From: Bacteroidota bacterium
GTDB taxonomy: Bacteria; Bacteroidota; Bacteroidia; Bacteroidales; CAIXZF01
Length of the DNA stretch: 64,000 nt
Reading direction: 5' to 3'
NCBI GenBank assembly: GCA_022709385.1
Contig: JAKLIX010000002.1
Coordinates: 232,535 to 296,534 of the forward strand
Shown here: positions 43,097 to 55,200 of the stretch, piece by piece
Layout: each line of letters begins with the position of its first letter
Position numbering within the stretch: position 1 is the stretch's first letter
The notes under the pieces: generated by a model
Databases searched by the model: none
The model's input: only the letters and a program-made list of their open reading frames with translations
Told to the model about the DNA's origin: nothing
Translations under genes and position numbers: made by a program

Positions 43097-43930
43097 TTAG
43101 TATTGGATCCTGTTAAACCAGCAACTGTCCTGTTCAACCACCAGCTCGTAATACCCTCTCTTATCGACAGATCCTACGACAAGATAAGGAATGCTGTCGG
43201 AGAAATAATATCCCAGGTAAGGATCATGGTGGTGTCCGTGAACAGAATATCTCACTCCGTGATCATGCATCATCATACGGTAAGCAACAGTCCTCAGCGG
43301 GGAAAACTGATCGGACCAGGGCGGGATATGGGCAATGACAAAAACATGCCTGTATTGGGTGCTGAATTTCAATTCATTGTCGAGCCAGAGAAAATCAGGT
43401 TCCCTGTTGTTCAGCTCCCAGATCACATCTGTGAAAAAGACGAATTTGCATTGTTGAAACTCAAGGGAATAATCCTTGGGTCCGAACATTTCCTGATAGA
43501 TATACTCCCCGTTGGCAAGGCAGTCGTGGTTACCGGTCACGGTGAGATAAGGTCTCCTCAGTTTATCAGCGATATTCCAGGAGATCATATATTCTGCCAG
43601 CATGCCCCCGTCGGTCATGTCACCACAGTGGATGGTAAACACCACCTCTTCATCCCTGTTAATGGCTTCCACGGCATCCTCAAGGTCGTCAAAGTTCAGA
43701 TGTGAATCAGAAATAAAGGCGATTTTGAAGCGGGTGAACGGAAATCCGGAACTATTCATCTCGCTGATCTTATTCAGGCATCTGGTTGTCGTCTGCCTCA
43801 TTTTCACCGGAACGTTGGCCGAATAAGGAGAATACTCGAACCATTTGTCACAGGACGACAGTACCAACAGTATCGATATTGACACCAGGAGGTATTTTGT
43901 GACATACTTATTTAATGAATTGAATACCAT
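43097..43930 (-). CDS. Metallophosphoesterase lipoprotein
   Basis: 277 residues from MVFNSLNKY, with a lipobox LSSC; an ATG five codons upstream (43945) is possible. Calcineurin-like metal sites: ISDSHL, CGDMTDGG, TGNHD, IAHIP and HGHHH. It is therefore an exported, membrane-anchored phosphoesterase facing the periplasm or the surface. The substrate is unknown. Paired with the barrel-like protein downstream. Confidence 0.88.
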   Translation of the reverse strand: MVFNSLNKYVTKYLLVSISILLVLSSCDKWFEYSPYSANVPVKMRQTTTRCLNKISEMNSSGFPFTRFKIAFISDSHLNFDDLEDAVEAINRDEEVVFTIHCGDMTDGGMLAEYMISWNIADKLRRPYLTVTGNHDCLANGEYIYQEMFGPKDYSLEFQQCKFVFFTDVIWELNNREPDFLWLDNELKFSTQYRHVFVIAHIPPWSDQFSPLRTVAYRMMMHDHGVRYSVHGHHHDPYLGYYFSDSIPYLVVGSVDKRGYYELVVEQDSCWFNRIQY

Positions 43931-44029
43931 TATGTTAAGTTGCACAATAAGCGATGGTGCTTCGCCAGTAAAAATACTGAATTATTAAATATGAATCACG
44001 ATACCCTGAAATACAATGATGAGTGCAAA

Positions 44030-44647
44030 CTACCGCACCCAAAAATCCAGCATTTTCTTTTCGCCGAGCCAGGCTTCGAGGTGATCGCCAATGCTGACCG
44101 GTCCGACTCCTGCGGGTGTGCCGGTAAATAAAAGGTCACCGGTTTTCAGGGTCATAAAGCGGGAAACGTGGGCAATCAGTTTCGCGGGAGGGAAGAGCAT
44201 ATCAGCCCCGCAGGCTTTCTGAACGGTTTTGCCATTCAGGTCAAGATGGAAACAGAGTCCTGCCTCGTCAGGATGGTTTTCGGACGGGAAAGGAAGGAAG
44301 CGGCTGATTGGTGCTGAACCGTCGAAGGCTTTGGACTTCTCCCAGGGCAGTCCTTTTTCTTTGCAGTGCTGCTGCAGATCGCGGGCCGTGAAATCGATCC
44401 CGAGCGCAACGGCATCAATATATCCCATGGCAAAGCGCTCCCCTATTGACTTTCCCAGTTTCCCGATCCGGAACACCAGTTCCACCTCATAATGCACCTC
44501 ATTGGAAAAATCAGGCAGGAAGAAAGGAGCATTGTTGCGGACGATCGCCGAGTCCGGCTTCAGGAAGAAAACCGGTTCCGACGGAACAGGACTGTTGAGC
44601 TCCCTGGCATGTTCAAGGTAATTTCTTCCGATACAAATAATTTTCAT
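44030..44647 (-). CDS. Fumarylacetoacetate hydrolase-family protein
   Basis: 205 residues from MKIICIGRNYLEHARELN. Family features: GRNY-xxH, the metal-binding E-x-E in HYEVELVF, the aspartate in GIDFTARDLQ, and LLFTGTPAGVGPV. Single-domain members act as oxaloacetate tautomerase/decarboxylase, acylpyruvase or related hydrolases. Oxaloacetate tautomerase (FAHD2-like) or acylpyruvase is plausible, but the exact substrate is not shown. It is a stand-alone gene between two convergent-looking spacers. Confidence 0.88.
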   Translation of the reverse strand: MKIICIGRNYLEHARELNSPVPSEPVFFLKPDSAIVRNNAPFFLPDFSNEVHYEVELVFRIGKLGKSIGERFAMGYIDAVALGIDFTARDLQQHCKEKGLPWEKSKAFDGSAPISRFLPFPSENHPDEAGLCFHLDLNGKTVQKACGADMLFPPAKLIAHVSRFMTLKTGDLLFTGTPAGVGPVSIGDHLEAWLGEKKMLDFWVR

Positions 44648-44704
44648 AATGCTTGATTCTGACGACAAATATCTGGTAAAATCTTATAAGTTTATTCCGC
44701 TTGT

Positions 44705-46204
44705 TTAAGTCAAGCGTGGATTTTTTACCAGTCTGAACACCCTGTATTGTCCGTAATCAAACAACAACTCCAGCCGGCCGGCAGATACGGTATCTTTCCT
44801 AAACCAGTCATATGCATGGGTCTCATCGCGTCTGATATCTGCATCGAGGATGAGATACCCCACTCCATAAGTCCCTTCCAGCAGGCTGAGTACCGCGTCC
44901 TGACTGAGTTTTTCAGGGATGTCATCCTGATAATACTGCAGGGCCTGGTAGCTGATCACCCTGCAATTATCTATCTCATTGAAAATGAATTTCCAGGGAG
45001 CAAAAACACAAGGATGCTGTTCGGGAATCCGCCCGATGATCTCATGGTGTATGGTGGCAGCGTCTTCATTCTCCCTGAAAACAAATTGAAATTGCTTGGC
45101 GAGTGAGACGATATTGAGGATCAACAGCAGGATGTACGCATATTTCAGATATTTTATCGCCCTGCCTTCAGTGCGGAGTATCCCGATGGCAGTGATCAGG
45201 GCCATAAACGGATAATAAAACACCAGGTAGCGTTCTGCAATATGGCTGCCGGTGAGGTTGAGAAGAAGGATCAGTAAAGTAGTGTAAATCAGGATGGCTT
45301 TATAATTTCGCCATAAGTATTTGAAATTAAAGATATAGGCCAGCCAGAACAATGCAGAGAAAGCCATCACCCTGTCGCTCCAGAAGAAGCGCTGATGTTC
45401 TGAAGCCAGGTTCAGCAACTTGTTCAGAACAAATGAACCCATGCCCGAAGCGAGGTAATTTTCGCCGAACTTGCGTGTAGGCCAGTGGTTCAGCTGGTAG
45501 AGGAAAATCTCCCAACGCCCGGCTTGCAGCATATCAATCAGGAAAAACGCCGAGATCAGTCCTGCTGCGGCAGAGAAAAGCAAAAAAGCCCGATATTTCC
45601 TGTAAATCAACAGCATGACCGCTCCGGCCACCGGAAAAATCAGGCCGTTGAGCGTCATAAGAAAGGCCAGGCCTGAGAATATCCCAGCCGGGATGACATC
45701 CCTTTTCCGGTTCATTCTCAGGTAACGATCCAGGAAAAAAAAGGAGACAAATCCCAGGGTCATCACAAAAACCTCTGGCCTGAAGGTGAAGGACTGCTGC
45801 AACATAATCGGGATCATCACCAGCAAGGTGACGGCAAGGAGCCATTCCTGCTGTGATATGCTGTGGTTGTTCTCTTTCCGGAAACGGTAAAATACGATGA
45901 AGAAGCCGAGGTAGCAAGCCAGGGTGATGAATTTAAAAGGAAAAACCGACCAGCCGGTCAGTGTTACAAGCACTGCGCCCATCCACACGAGAAGCTTGTG
46001 ATACAGAAACATTTGATTTTCGAAACCAAGGATACCGGGCATACTTTTCAACCGGACGACCCCCTCATGTGCCAGCCAGTAGGCCTGTTCACCAAACCAG
46101 TTCTCATCTATCTGTATAAAGCGGTGATACAGTGTCAGCAGAAAAAACAGCCCATATACACCCAGGACTGTCCAAAGAAAACTCGTTTTCAGGAGTGATT
46201 TCAT
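44705..46204 (-). CDS. Membrane glycosyltransferase, ArnT/PMT-like
   Basis: 499 residues with about ten to eleven transmembrane helices. The first periplasmic loop carries the acidic pair in QIDENWFGEQAYWL, matching the catalytic D-E of GT-C enzymes that use polyprenyl-phosphate sugars (PMT/ArnT/GT83). The C-terminal soluble tail (about 400-499) is extracytoplasmic. It probably adds a sugar to a lipid or protein on the periplasmic side. The start is 36 nt downstream of the giant surface-protein gene stop, in the same direction, so the two may be linked functionally. Confidence 0.75.
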   Translation of the reverse strand: MKSLLKTSFLWTVLGVYGLFFLLTLYHRFIQIDENWFGEQAYWLAHEGVVRLKSMPGILGFENQMFLYHKLLVWMGAVLVTLTGWSVFPFKFITLACYLGFFIVFYRFRKENNHSISQQEWLLAVTLLVMIPIMLQQSFTFRPEVFVMTLGFVSFFFLDRYLRMNRKRDVIPAGIFSGLAFLMTLNGLIFPVAGAVMLLIYRKYRAFLLFSAAAGLISAFFLIDMLQAGRWEIFLYQLNHWPTRKFGENYLASGMGSFVLNKLLNLASEHQRFFWSDRVMAFSALFWLAYIFNFKYLWRNYKAILIYTTLLILLLNLTGSHIAERYLVFYYPFMALITAIGILRTEGRAIKYLKYAYILLLILNIVSLAKQFQFVFRENEDAATIHHEIIGRIPEQHPCVFAPWKFIFNEIDNCRVISYQALQYYQDDIPEKLSQDAVLSLLEGTYGVGYLILDADIRRDETHAYDWFRKDTVSAGRLELLFDYGQYRVFRLVKNPRLT

Positions 46205-46240
46205 TTCAGACAGTCCCGGGTGGTTTAAACAAGGAAGTGC

Positions 46241-49200
46241 TTACTGCTGCACCAGTATCTTTGTGCTGACACTGATGACGGATGTTGACCCTTCGAGGCT
46301 GACTTTCAGCAGGTAAAGGCCGGGAGCCAGGGAAGTCGTTTCAAGAATATTTTCGTTTTTGCCGGCAGGTTGACCGGGAAATTCCTTCGAGAGACAGATG
46401 CTGCCATGCGCATCCACCAGTTGCAGATTCAATTTGCCTTCGAAGGGCAGGTCGGTGTTGACGGACATTCTATCGCTGACCGGATTCGGGTGAACCAGCA
46501 CACCAAGGCCATCCTTTTCTCTTGTGTATTTCAACTCCGGCACGATCAGATTCATATTCAACAGATTGACATCCAAATCTGCCGATTCACCCCTGGCGTA
46601 AGTCAGCCAGTTCCCTTCTTTCGGATTCGAGGGGAATTGTCCCATCATCATCACACATATCCTTTCATCTTTGGAAGCGAGGGGTTCAAGCGAGGCATAC
46701 GAAAGGCGGATACGCTGCCCTTCGACAGTCCAAATCCAGGCCTTCTCATCACCGCTGATGGAGAGGGAGAGGGGTGTAAAACAAGCCGGGTCTATTTCAA
46801 AGTCGAGGGAAACGGCTGCCGCATCACCGTCCAATTGAATACAAAGCGGGATTTCGGCCTGCCGGCCGGGGCTCATCGGCACAATTCCGCTTATATCGTA
46901 CGGCATCAGGGGAGAAAGCCGGGCAGGAGGTATATAAGAACCATTTACGTCGCCCACACAGAGGCCAAGCAAGTCAAGATAATAGGAATCCCCGGTGAAG
47001 GTGTAAGGTTTTCGTTCAAACACCCACTCACCAGCCTGGAAGAAATTGATCACTCCCGTGAAGTAATACTGTATTTGCAAAGCATCCACGGAATTGATGA
47101 AATTGGATGCATTCACGTCACCTGCTTTCAGTTTCAGCCCAGTCAGTGTAATCAGGTGTACAAAGTGTTTGAGCACCTGGAGTGCATCGGTGGCGTTAAT
47201 ACCACCGGGTTCCAGCGCCGATGATCCCGTGAGGAAGTAACTGCCGTTGGGGAAGGCATCGAAAGCAAAGGTTCCATCGGCAGTCACCTCTGCCTGCGCC
47301 ACGATGTTATTGGCGGAATCCACCAGGTAAACCGTCGAATTATGCAATGGGGTTCCGAAGAGGTTATCATACCTTAGGATCCCATTGGCAATACTCTGAC
47401 CGGCTGAGAGATAGGGATTCACACTAAGGCTGTCCCTGCCCTGGCAGGTATTTACATCAGTTACGATCAGGGTATAGCAGGTAGTATCTTCGGGATTTGC
47501 CATTGGATTAAGGATGGTGGAATCGCTGAGTCCCAGACCCGGGGTCCATTGAAAAGTATATGGCGGACTCCCTCCGATAACCACCGCCTGTATCATGACG
47601 GAAGAACCGAAAAAGACATCGAGGTCGGGTCCTGCATCCACGTAAGGTGATTCCAGCAGGGTAAGGCTTGCGGACAGGTTCATCATGCTGCTGCATTCAG
47701 TAAAGTCATCCACGGCACGGATAAAATATGTCCCGGATTGGGTAATCCCTGAGAACACGAGGGGGAGACCGCTTCCAGCCAGGGGGCTGCCGTAGGCGAT
47801 GGTGCCGTTCAATAACAGGGTGTAGGTTTTACCGGATTCTGACCCCGAGAGGGTGACGACTGCAGCAGGATCTCCGGCACAATGCTGGCCACCACCGCCT
47901 ACGTCATAAGCTACGGGCAGATCCGAATAGGGTACGGCCACTGATCCATACATCGGGATGTTACAGAGGGTCACAGGATCGAAAGCCTGCACATTATAAT
48001 CACCACTGAGCAGGTCGTACCAGCTTAAGCTGCCACCCGTGCCGGTGAGTATGGGTTCCTGTTGTTCACCGTTTCTGTATAAGCGGTATTCGATGCCGGA
48101 TTGAGATCCGTTCAGGCTGACGGTTCCGCCGCCTTCTCCTCCGCAATCCACGCCATTGCCAGTGATATCATACTGATCCGGAAGCGGGGCCACGTCCACG
48201 CCGATAAAACCGGCCATATCGGCCACACAACCTGATGTGGTATAAACAGCCGTGACATAATATGCTCCGCTTTGTGAAGCCAGCCACTGCATGGGTTGTC
48301 CGGTTCCGTTAACGGGATTGCCGAAGTTCTGCCCGTTTCTGATGAGCTGATACTGAACACCGGATTCTGAGCCGCTCAGCGTGAGCAATGCGCCTGCATC
48401 CCCCTCACAGAAGAAGGATGGTCCGCTCAACTGGTAAACAGCAGGGGACGGATAGACAGTAACCACGGCAGGCTGGGAAAACACCAGTGCACAATATCCA
48501 TTTTTTACGGCAGCCCGGTATTCCCAGGTTCCGGCAACAGGAGGAGTTTCAGTATAGGCGGAGGTTGTGTTCTCTATCATGGTCCAACTGCCGCCATTCA
48601 CTCTTTTCTGCCAGTACTGCACCGCGCCTGTATTGGATACCAGGGTCAGTGTGTTTGTGGTTCCGCCCAGGCAGAAGGATGAACCGTTGATCACCTGACC
48701 TCCGATAGAAGTGGCACTTACCTCAACCTCCGTATATCCGGAATACTCCAGGTTACAGTTTCCGTTGCGCACTGCAGCCCTGAAATGATAAATCCCGGGA
48801 ATATAGATAATTTCTGAATAGGTCGTATTGATATTGTTAATGTCAGTCCAGTTGCCTCCCTGGGTCCGTTTCTGCCATTTCACCACGCTGCCGAGATGGC
48901 CGCTGAGGGTGAGCGTTGCGGTGGAACTACCCATGCAGATGCCGTTGCCTCCGCTCACGTTTCCAGGAATGGTAGGTGCAGACACAATTAGTTGTGATTC
49001 CGTAGAATAGGCTGTACCACAGGCACCTGACACCAAGACGACCCTGAATTTCCAGGTACCGGCCTGGTTCAGTACCGGGGCATAATAGTGGAGATAGTGT
49101 TGCACATCGACCCAGTTTCCGTTTTCAAATTTTCGCTGCCATTTCTGGATGGTCCCGGTGTAACCGCTCAGGATCATAAATCCGGAGGGACTTCCAAGGC

Positions 49201-52200
49201 AGGCTCCTCCTCCGGCACTAAGCTGTCCGCCAACGGCAAGCGGCGTTACCACCACTGTTGCGGCCGTGGAGAAAGCCTCATCACAAACGCCGTTTTTCAC
49301 GACGGCCCTGTAATACCATGTTCCCGCCTGTGCCGGTGTTTCGGAGTAGGTTACACCCTGGTGGGGAATGCTCGTCCAGGTACCAGTATTCAGCTTTTTC
49401 TCCCAGCGCTGTATTTGTCCGGAATAGTTGCTGAGACTCATCTCAGGAGTGACATTCCCCTGACAGATGCTTCCTCCGCCGGTTACATTGCCGGGTTCGG
49501 AAGGAGTAATCACCTGAATGGACATGATGGTGGAGTATTCCGTCTCACACTCCCCGCTTCTGACCACGGCCTGATAGTCCCACAAACCTGTAGCGTAGGG
49601 TATATCTGAAAAAGTGGTATTGGAATTATTGATATGCTGCCACTCGAAACCTTCCAGCCGTTTTCTCCAGTAGAGCACACTGCCCACGTAGCCGGTGAGG
49701 GTGATAGGTGAAAGCGGCTGCCCGAGGCAAACCTCCTGTGAGGCAGAAACGAGCGTTCCGCCGTAGGTCTGCGGATCCACGATCACACTTGTAAATTCGG
49801 AATATCCCGGAGAACAGCCTTCCAGGGCAATCTCCACCCTGAAATCCCATGTACCAGGGAAAGGCATCAGTTCGGAATATTCCGTGCCATTGAAGGGCAC
49901 ATTGGTCCAATTGCCGCTATTGTATCTTTTCTGCCAGGTATTGATCACGCCGATCCATCCGTTCAGCGTCATCAACGGACTTTGCGTTCCTGCACAGATC
50001 TCATCACCTCCGGTCACATAGCCGCCTACAGGTTGTTCGTATGCGTTTGCGAAAGCGGTGGACCAGCCGCTGAAAAGGCCGGTGACACTGCTTAACGTTC
50101 TCGCATAAACAATCAGGCCGGTACTCACGGGTATCTCCGGTGTAATATACTGGAATGGATCTGTTGTAGCGGTATAGACAATCGTGGCACCGTCGAGGGA
50201 GAACTGGATCTGGTCACCGCCCTGGCCCGGGACTGCCGTAATTGTCACCGAACCCGTTCCGCAACGGATCTGGTCGCTGACCTCCGGAGGCGTGATCTCC
50301 TGGATGACATGGACGGAACCGGTCGCCGTGGTCATACATCCATGCCCGTCGGTTACAGTCAGCAGAAGCTCGTATTCACCGGTATCGGGCGCATTAAAGA
50401 GCGAGGTGGGCATCGTAAGTGAGCTGAGCCAGGCAGCACCTTCCCCCGACCAGCTGTAAGCGGGAAAGTACCCGGCACCGCCGCTGGCATTGCCCTGCAT
50501 CAGGATATTGCTGTTGGTGATTACATAAGCCGGATCGGGCAGGATCGATAGCAGAAGCTGGGGATCTTTGATTACAGCAGCCGTTCCGGTCATTAAACGG
50601 ATACAACCCGTTGCGATGATCGTAGCTTCCACGGTATAACTTCCTTCCGGCATGTCAGGCCAGGATAGCGCATTTCCTGTCCCTGTCAAGGGGAGACCCT
50701 CATTAAGGTTATCTTTCCGTAACTGGTATGACACGCCGGTTTCCGAGCCGGAAAGGGTGACTTCGCGGCCAATCCCTTCATAACAATAAGTACCCGACCC
50801 AGCTGTAAGAAATGCAGCAGGGAGCGGACTGGTCTCGATGTTGACATTGCCTAACATACTGATGCTGCATCCACTCTGGATTCCCGTGGCGATCACGCTG
50901 TATATCCCCACGGTCTGGTTATTCCAGACAAGGCTGCTACCCGTACCGTTCAGGGGTGAACCAAGGGGATTGCCATTCCTGAGCAACTGGTAAGTTGCAG
51001 TGGATTCACTGCCGCTGAGGGTCACCGTCAATCCGTTTCCTCCTTCACAGTAGTTCCCGCCGCCGGAAAGCGCGTAACGCAAGGGTACCTGTAACACCTG
51101 GATGATATCCTGGGCTGTATTGGAGCAACCAAGCTCATTGGTATAAGTATATGAAATCACATGGTCACCCACTGCCACCAGCGAAGGATTGAACACACCA
51201 CCGCTGATTCCGGGTCCGCTGTATGTCCCACCTTCGGGTGTTCCTCCGGCAAGCACGAATGGTGTAGCGTTTACACAGACCGAACTCACGTTCAGATCGA
51301 AACCCACCGTGGGCAAGCCCTCCACATCTATGGTATTCTGATCTGAGTTGGAACAGCCAAAGATATCCGTATAGGTATAAGTCAGGGTGTGGGTGCCAAT
51401 TCCGGCTAAGAGAGGGTTGAAAGTATTGCTGATTACACCGGGTCCGCTGTAGACGCCACCCGACGGAGATCCTCCGCTGAGTGTCAGCACTGGTGAAGAA
51501 ATGCAAAGCAGGGGTAAATCGTTGTCGAATGTGGTCGCCGGCAGAGGCATGACCATGATGGTGGCCGGCAGGGAGTATTGTTCAGGACAATTCCCGTTCT
51601 TAACCATCACCCTGAATTTCGTGGTCTGGCTCAGCGGACCGGAGGTATAAACCGTCTGTGTATGAATAATATCCGTCCAGCTTGTATATGGAGCCACCGA
51701 ATACTGCCATTTGACTACCATTCCGAGGTGATTGGCGAGTTGCAACTGGCCACTGTTTTGTCCGATACAGACAACGGCATCGCTCATCACCTGCCCGCCC
51801 AGTGTGGCCGGTACCACCAATACTGTTGCCGGATCGGAATAACTTTCCTGACACAGGCCCAGGGCAACCACAGCCCTGTATTCCCAAGTACCCGTGGATG
51901 AGGGTACTTCATTATAGTAAGCTGTGGTGTTGACAATATCGATCCACAAGCCGCCATTCAGCCTTTTTTGCCATTTCAGGATATCTCCGAGGTAATTCAT
52001 CAGGGCAAGGGAGGGTGTGGAAGACCCCAGGCAGATGGTTCCGCCGCCTGCCACGGTTCCGCCCACACTTTCAGGCACTACTGTAATTGTTGCATGTGAA
52101 GAATAGGCCGGCGGACAGACCCCTTGCTGTACCTCCACCCTGTATTCCCAATTCCCTTGCTGATCAAGGATCTCTGAGTACGAAGCCAGGGTGTTCGGGA

Positions 52201-55200
52201 TATCAGTCCATGCTCCGGCATTGAACCTTTTCTGCCATTTATTGATGTTTCCTGTATAAGCGGAAGCAACCATCACCGGGGTGTAGAAACCAGGGCAGAT
52301 GCTGCCGCTTCCGCTGATGGAACCGCCCTCTGATTCCGGATCAACCTGAATGGTTACGATGGAAGAATACTGCGGGCTGCAGTTTCCGTTTCTGACCTCG
52401 GCCTGGTACTCCCAGCTGCCGGCCTGGCCGGGCACCTCTGAGTAGCTCGTACCGGTATGGTTGATCACCTGCCAGACCGTGCTGTTCCATTTTTTTCTCC
52501 ATGATACAACATTTCCGGTCTGCCCGCTAAGCTGAATGGTGCCCGTGGAAGCTCCAAAACAGATGTTACCCTGAGAGGCAGCCAGGGCACCTCCCACGCT
52601 GGGGGAGCTCACAACCACCGAAGCGATGGTGGAATAACCCGGTGCACAACCGGGTATCTGAACCTCTGCCCTGTATTCCCATGTGCCTGCCTGGCTTGGT
52701 GTTTCTGCATATATCGTTCCATAATAAGGAATGGCAGTCCAGGTCCCTCCGTTCAGTCTTTTCCACCAGCCGTTCACATCGCCCACGTATGAAGTCAGGC
52801 TCAGCACAGGAATCGCGCTGCCAAGGCAGATGCTGCCTCCGGCGCTGAGAAAGCCTCCCACCGAAGTGGCATAGGCGGCAGCGGTAGCCGTCACCCAGTT
52901 GCTTGTATTGCCTGATCCGCTGTTCCTGGTTCTGGCATAAACCGTCAGGCTTCCGCCGGGAGGAATTACGGGAGTGACATATTGGTAAGGAACTGAAGTA
53001 GCTGTATAAACCACAATGGAACCGTTCAGCGAGAACTGCACCTGGTCTCCGCCCACCCCCGGAGTTGCAGTCATGGTGAGGGTGCCTTCTCCGCACCTGA
53101 TCTGGTTTGGCATGACTGGTTCTGCAAGCGGACTGGTGGTATGAACCGTAATCTGGTCAGAGGCTGTGCAGCCATGACTGTCTGTTACCGTATAGGTCAG
53201 GTTATAATTACCGTATGCAGCACTATTAAAGACAGGATTGACAATGGAAGTAGCGGAAAGGTAGGGTGTTCCGGGACCCGTCCATTGATGGGTGATATAG
53301 GAACCCGTCCCGCCTGAAGGTCCTCCATTGAGGTTCAGGTTGTTCCCGATAATCACATAGGCAGGATCGGGGATGATCGAAGCCGTGAGGGCCGGATCTT
53401 CAGTGATCAGCACCACCCCTGACATGGGGCTGGAACAACCGGTGGCAAGCGTAGTGGCCACCACGGTATAGCTGCCTGCCGTCTTCCCTGTCCAGGTGAG
53501 GGAGGCGCCTGTACCGCTTTTAGGGATATCGTTGGGAACACTGTTGCGGTACAACTGATAAGAGACTCCTGCCTGAGAGCCGGAAAGGGTGACGGTCAGA
53601 CCTGAACCGCCGCTGCAATAGCTTCCCCCGCCGGTAAGGTTATAGGTTGTAGGTGCGGGGAACTGGTATAAGAGTACCGAACCGCTCATCTGTGCAGAAC
53701 AGGCGGTGGTCGCATTCAGAGCCGTTACCGTGTATGTTCCGGCCAGTTTGTTATACCAATACAGGGGGGATCCGGTACCATTCAAAGGCGAACCGTCGCT
53801 GACCCCGTTCTTTTTCAACTGGTAGAACACGCCGATCTGGGAGCCGTTCAGACTGAGGGTAAGTCCACTGCTGCCGGGACAATAACCGGCAGTGCCGGAA
53901 AGGGTATAAACCAATGGGTTAGGGTAAACCTGTATGGTATTGGTAGCGCTTCCGGAACATCCCACACCACTGTTGAAGGTATAGGTCAGTATGTGCGATC
54001 CCTGTCCCGCCAAAGATGCATTGAAATTGGTGCCTGTTACTCCCGGTCCGCTATAGGTGCCGCCGGATGGTGATCCCCCGGTAAGCATATAAGTTGTACT
54101 CGATAAACACTGGGAAGCAAGGAGGCCGGTAAATGTGACAGTGGGCGAGGTAAAGACTTCTATGGTATTGGTGGCACTCGCGCTGCAGCCATAGGTGTCG
54201 GAATAGGTATAGGTGATCGTCCAGACGCCGACTCCGGCCAGTGAAGCATTAAAGTTGTTACCACTGACCCCCGGTCCGCTGTATGTTCCCCCGGCCGGGG
54301 ATCCACCACTGAGCGCGTACACAGTATTGTTCACACATTGCCCCGCAAGGCTGCCGTAAAAGTTCACAACAGGCAGTGCAACCACAGTAATGACAGCTTC
54401 GGAGGAATATACCCAGGGACAAATACCACTCTCCAGTACTGCCCTGAATTTCGTTGTCACCGTAAGGGGTCCGGATGTGTAGGAAGCTGTCTGGTTAGGA
54501 ATATCCGACCAGGTAGTGAACGGACTTACTGCATACTGCCATTTGACGATGGTTCCGGAATATGCGGAAAGTGTGAGCAATCCGCTGGTTTGCCCGGTAC
54601 AAACGGTTTTACTGCCGGTAATGGTTCCTCCCAAAGCATTGGGAATGACTTCCACCGTCGCATATCCGGAAAACACTTCTCCACAGTTCCCTATGCCCAC
54701 CACAGCGCGGTAATCCCATATTCCAACCGAGGTGGGAGCTTCGGAGTATGTCGGGTTGGTATTCCCGATGTTTTGCCAACCACCGTTGTTGAGACGTCTC
54801 TGCCAACGGAGAATGTTATTGTTGTAGCCTGTAAGTGTCAGCGTACCCGTGGAAGTATACAGGCAGATGGTACCGCCGCCGTTAACCTGTCCACCGACGC
54901 TTGCCGGATAAACGGTAACCCTGGTGGAACCACTGTAAACAGGATTGCAGACACCATATCGCACCTGGGCACGGTAATCCCAGTTGCCGCTGGAAGCCGG
55001 AATCTCATAATAGGTAGCCGAGGTATGGGCTATATCCTGCCATGAACCTTCATTCAGACGCTTTTGCCACTTCTGGACGGTGCCGGTCTGACCCGTAAGC
55101 ACCAGTGTCGGCGTGGTAACTCCCGGACAGAGGGAAGTACCCCCGCTGACTGTCCCTCCCACACTCAACAGATCAACCTGGACGATAAAAGTCTGGGAAT

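Noticed and set aside
46370..47224. A 284-codon plus-strand frame inside the giant surface-protein gene
   Set aside because: It is antisense to the T9SS and dockerin-like C-terminal module and has no family features.
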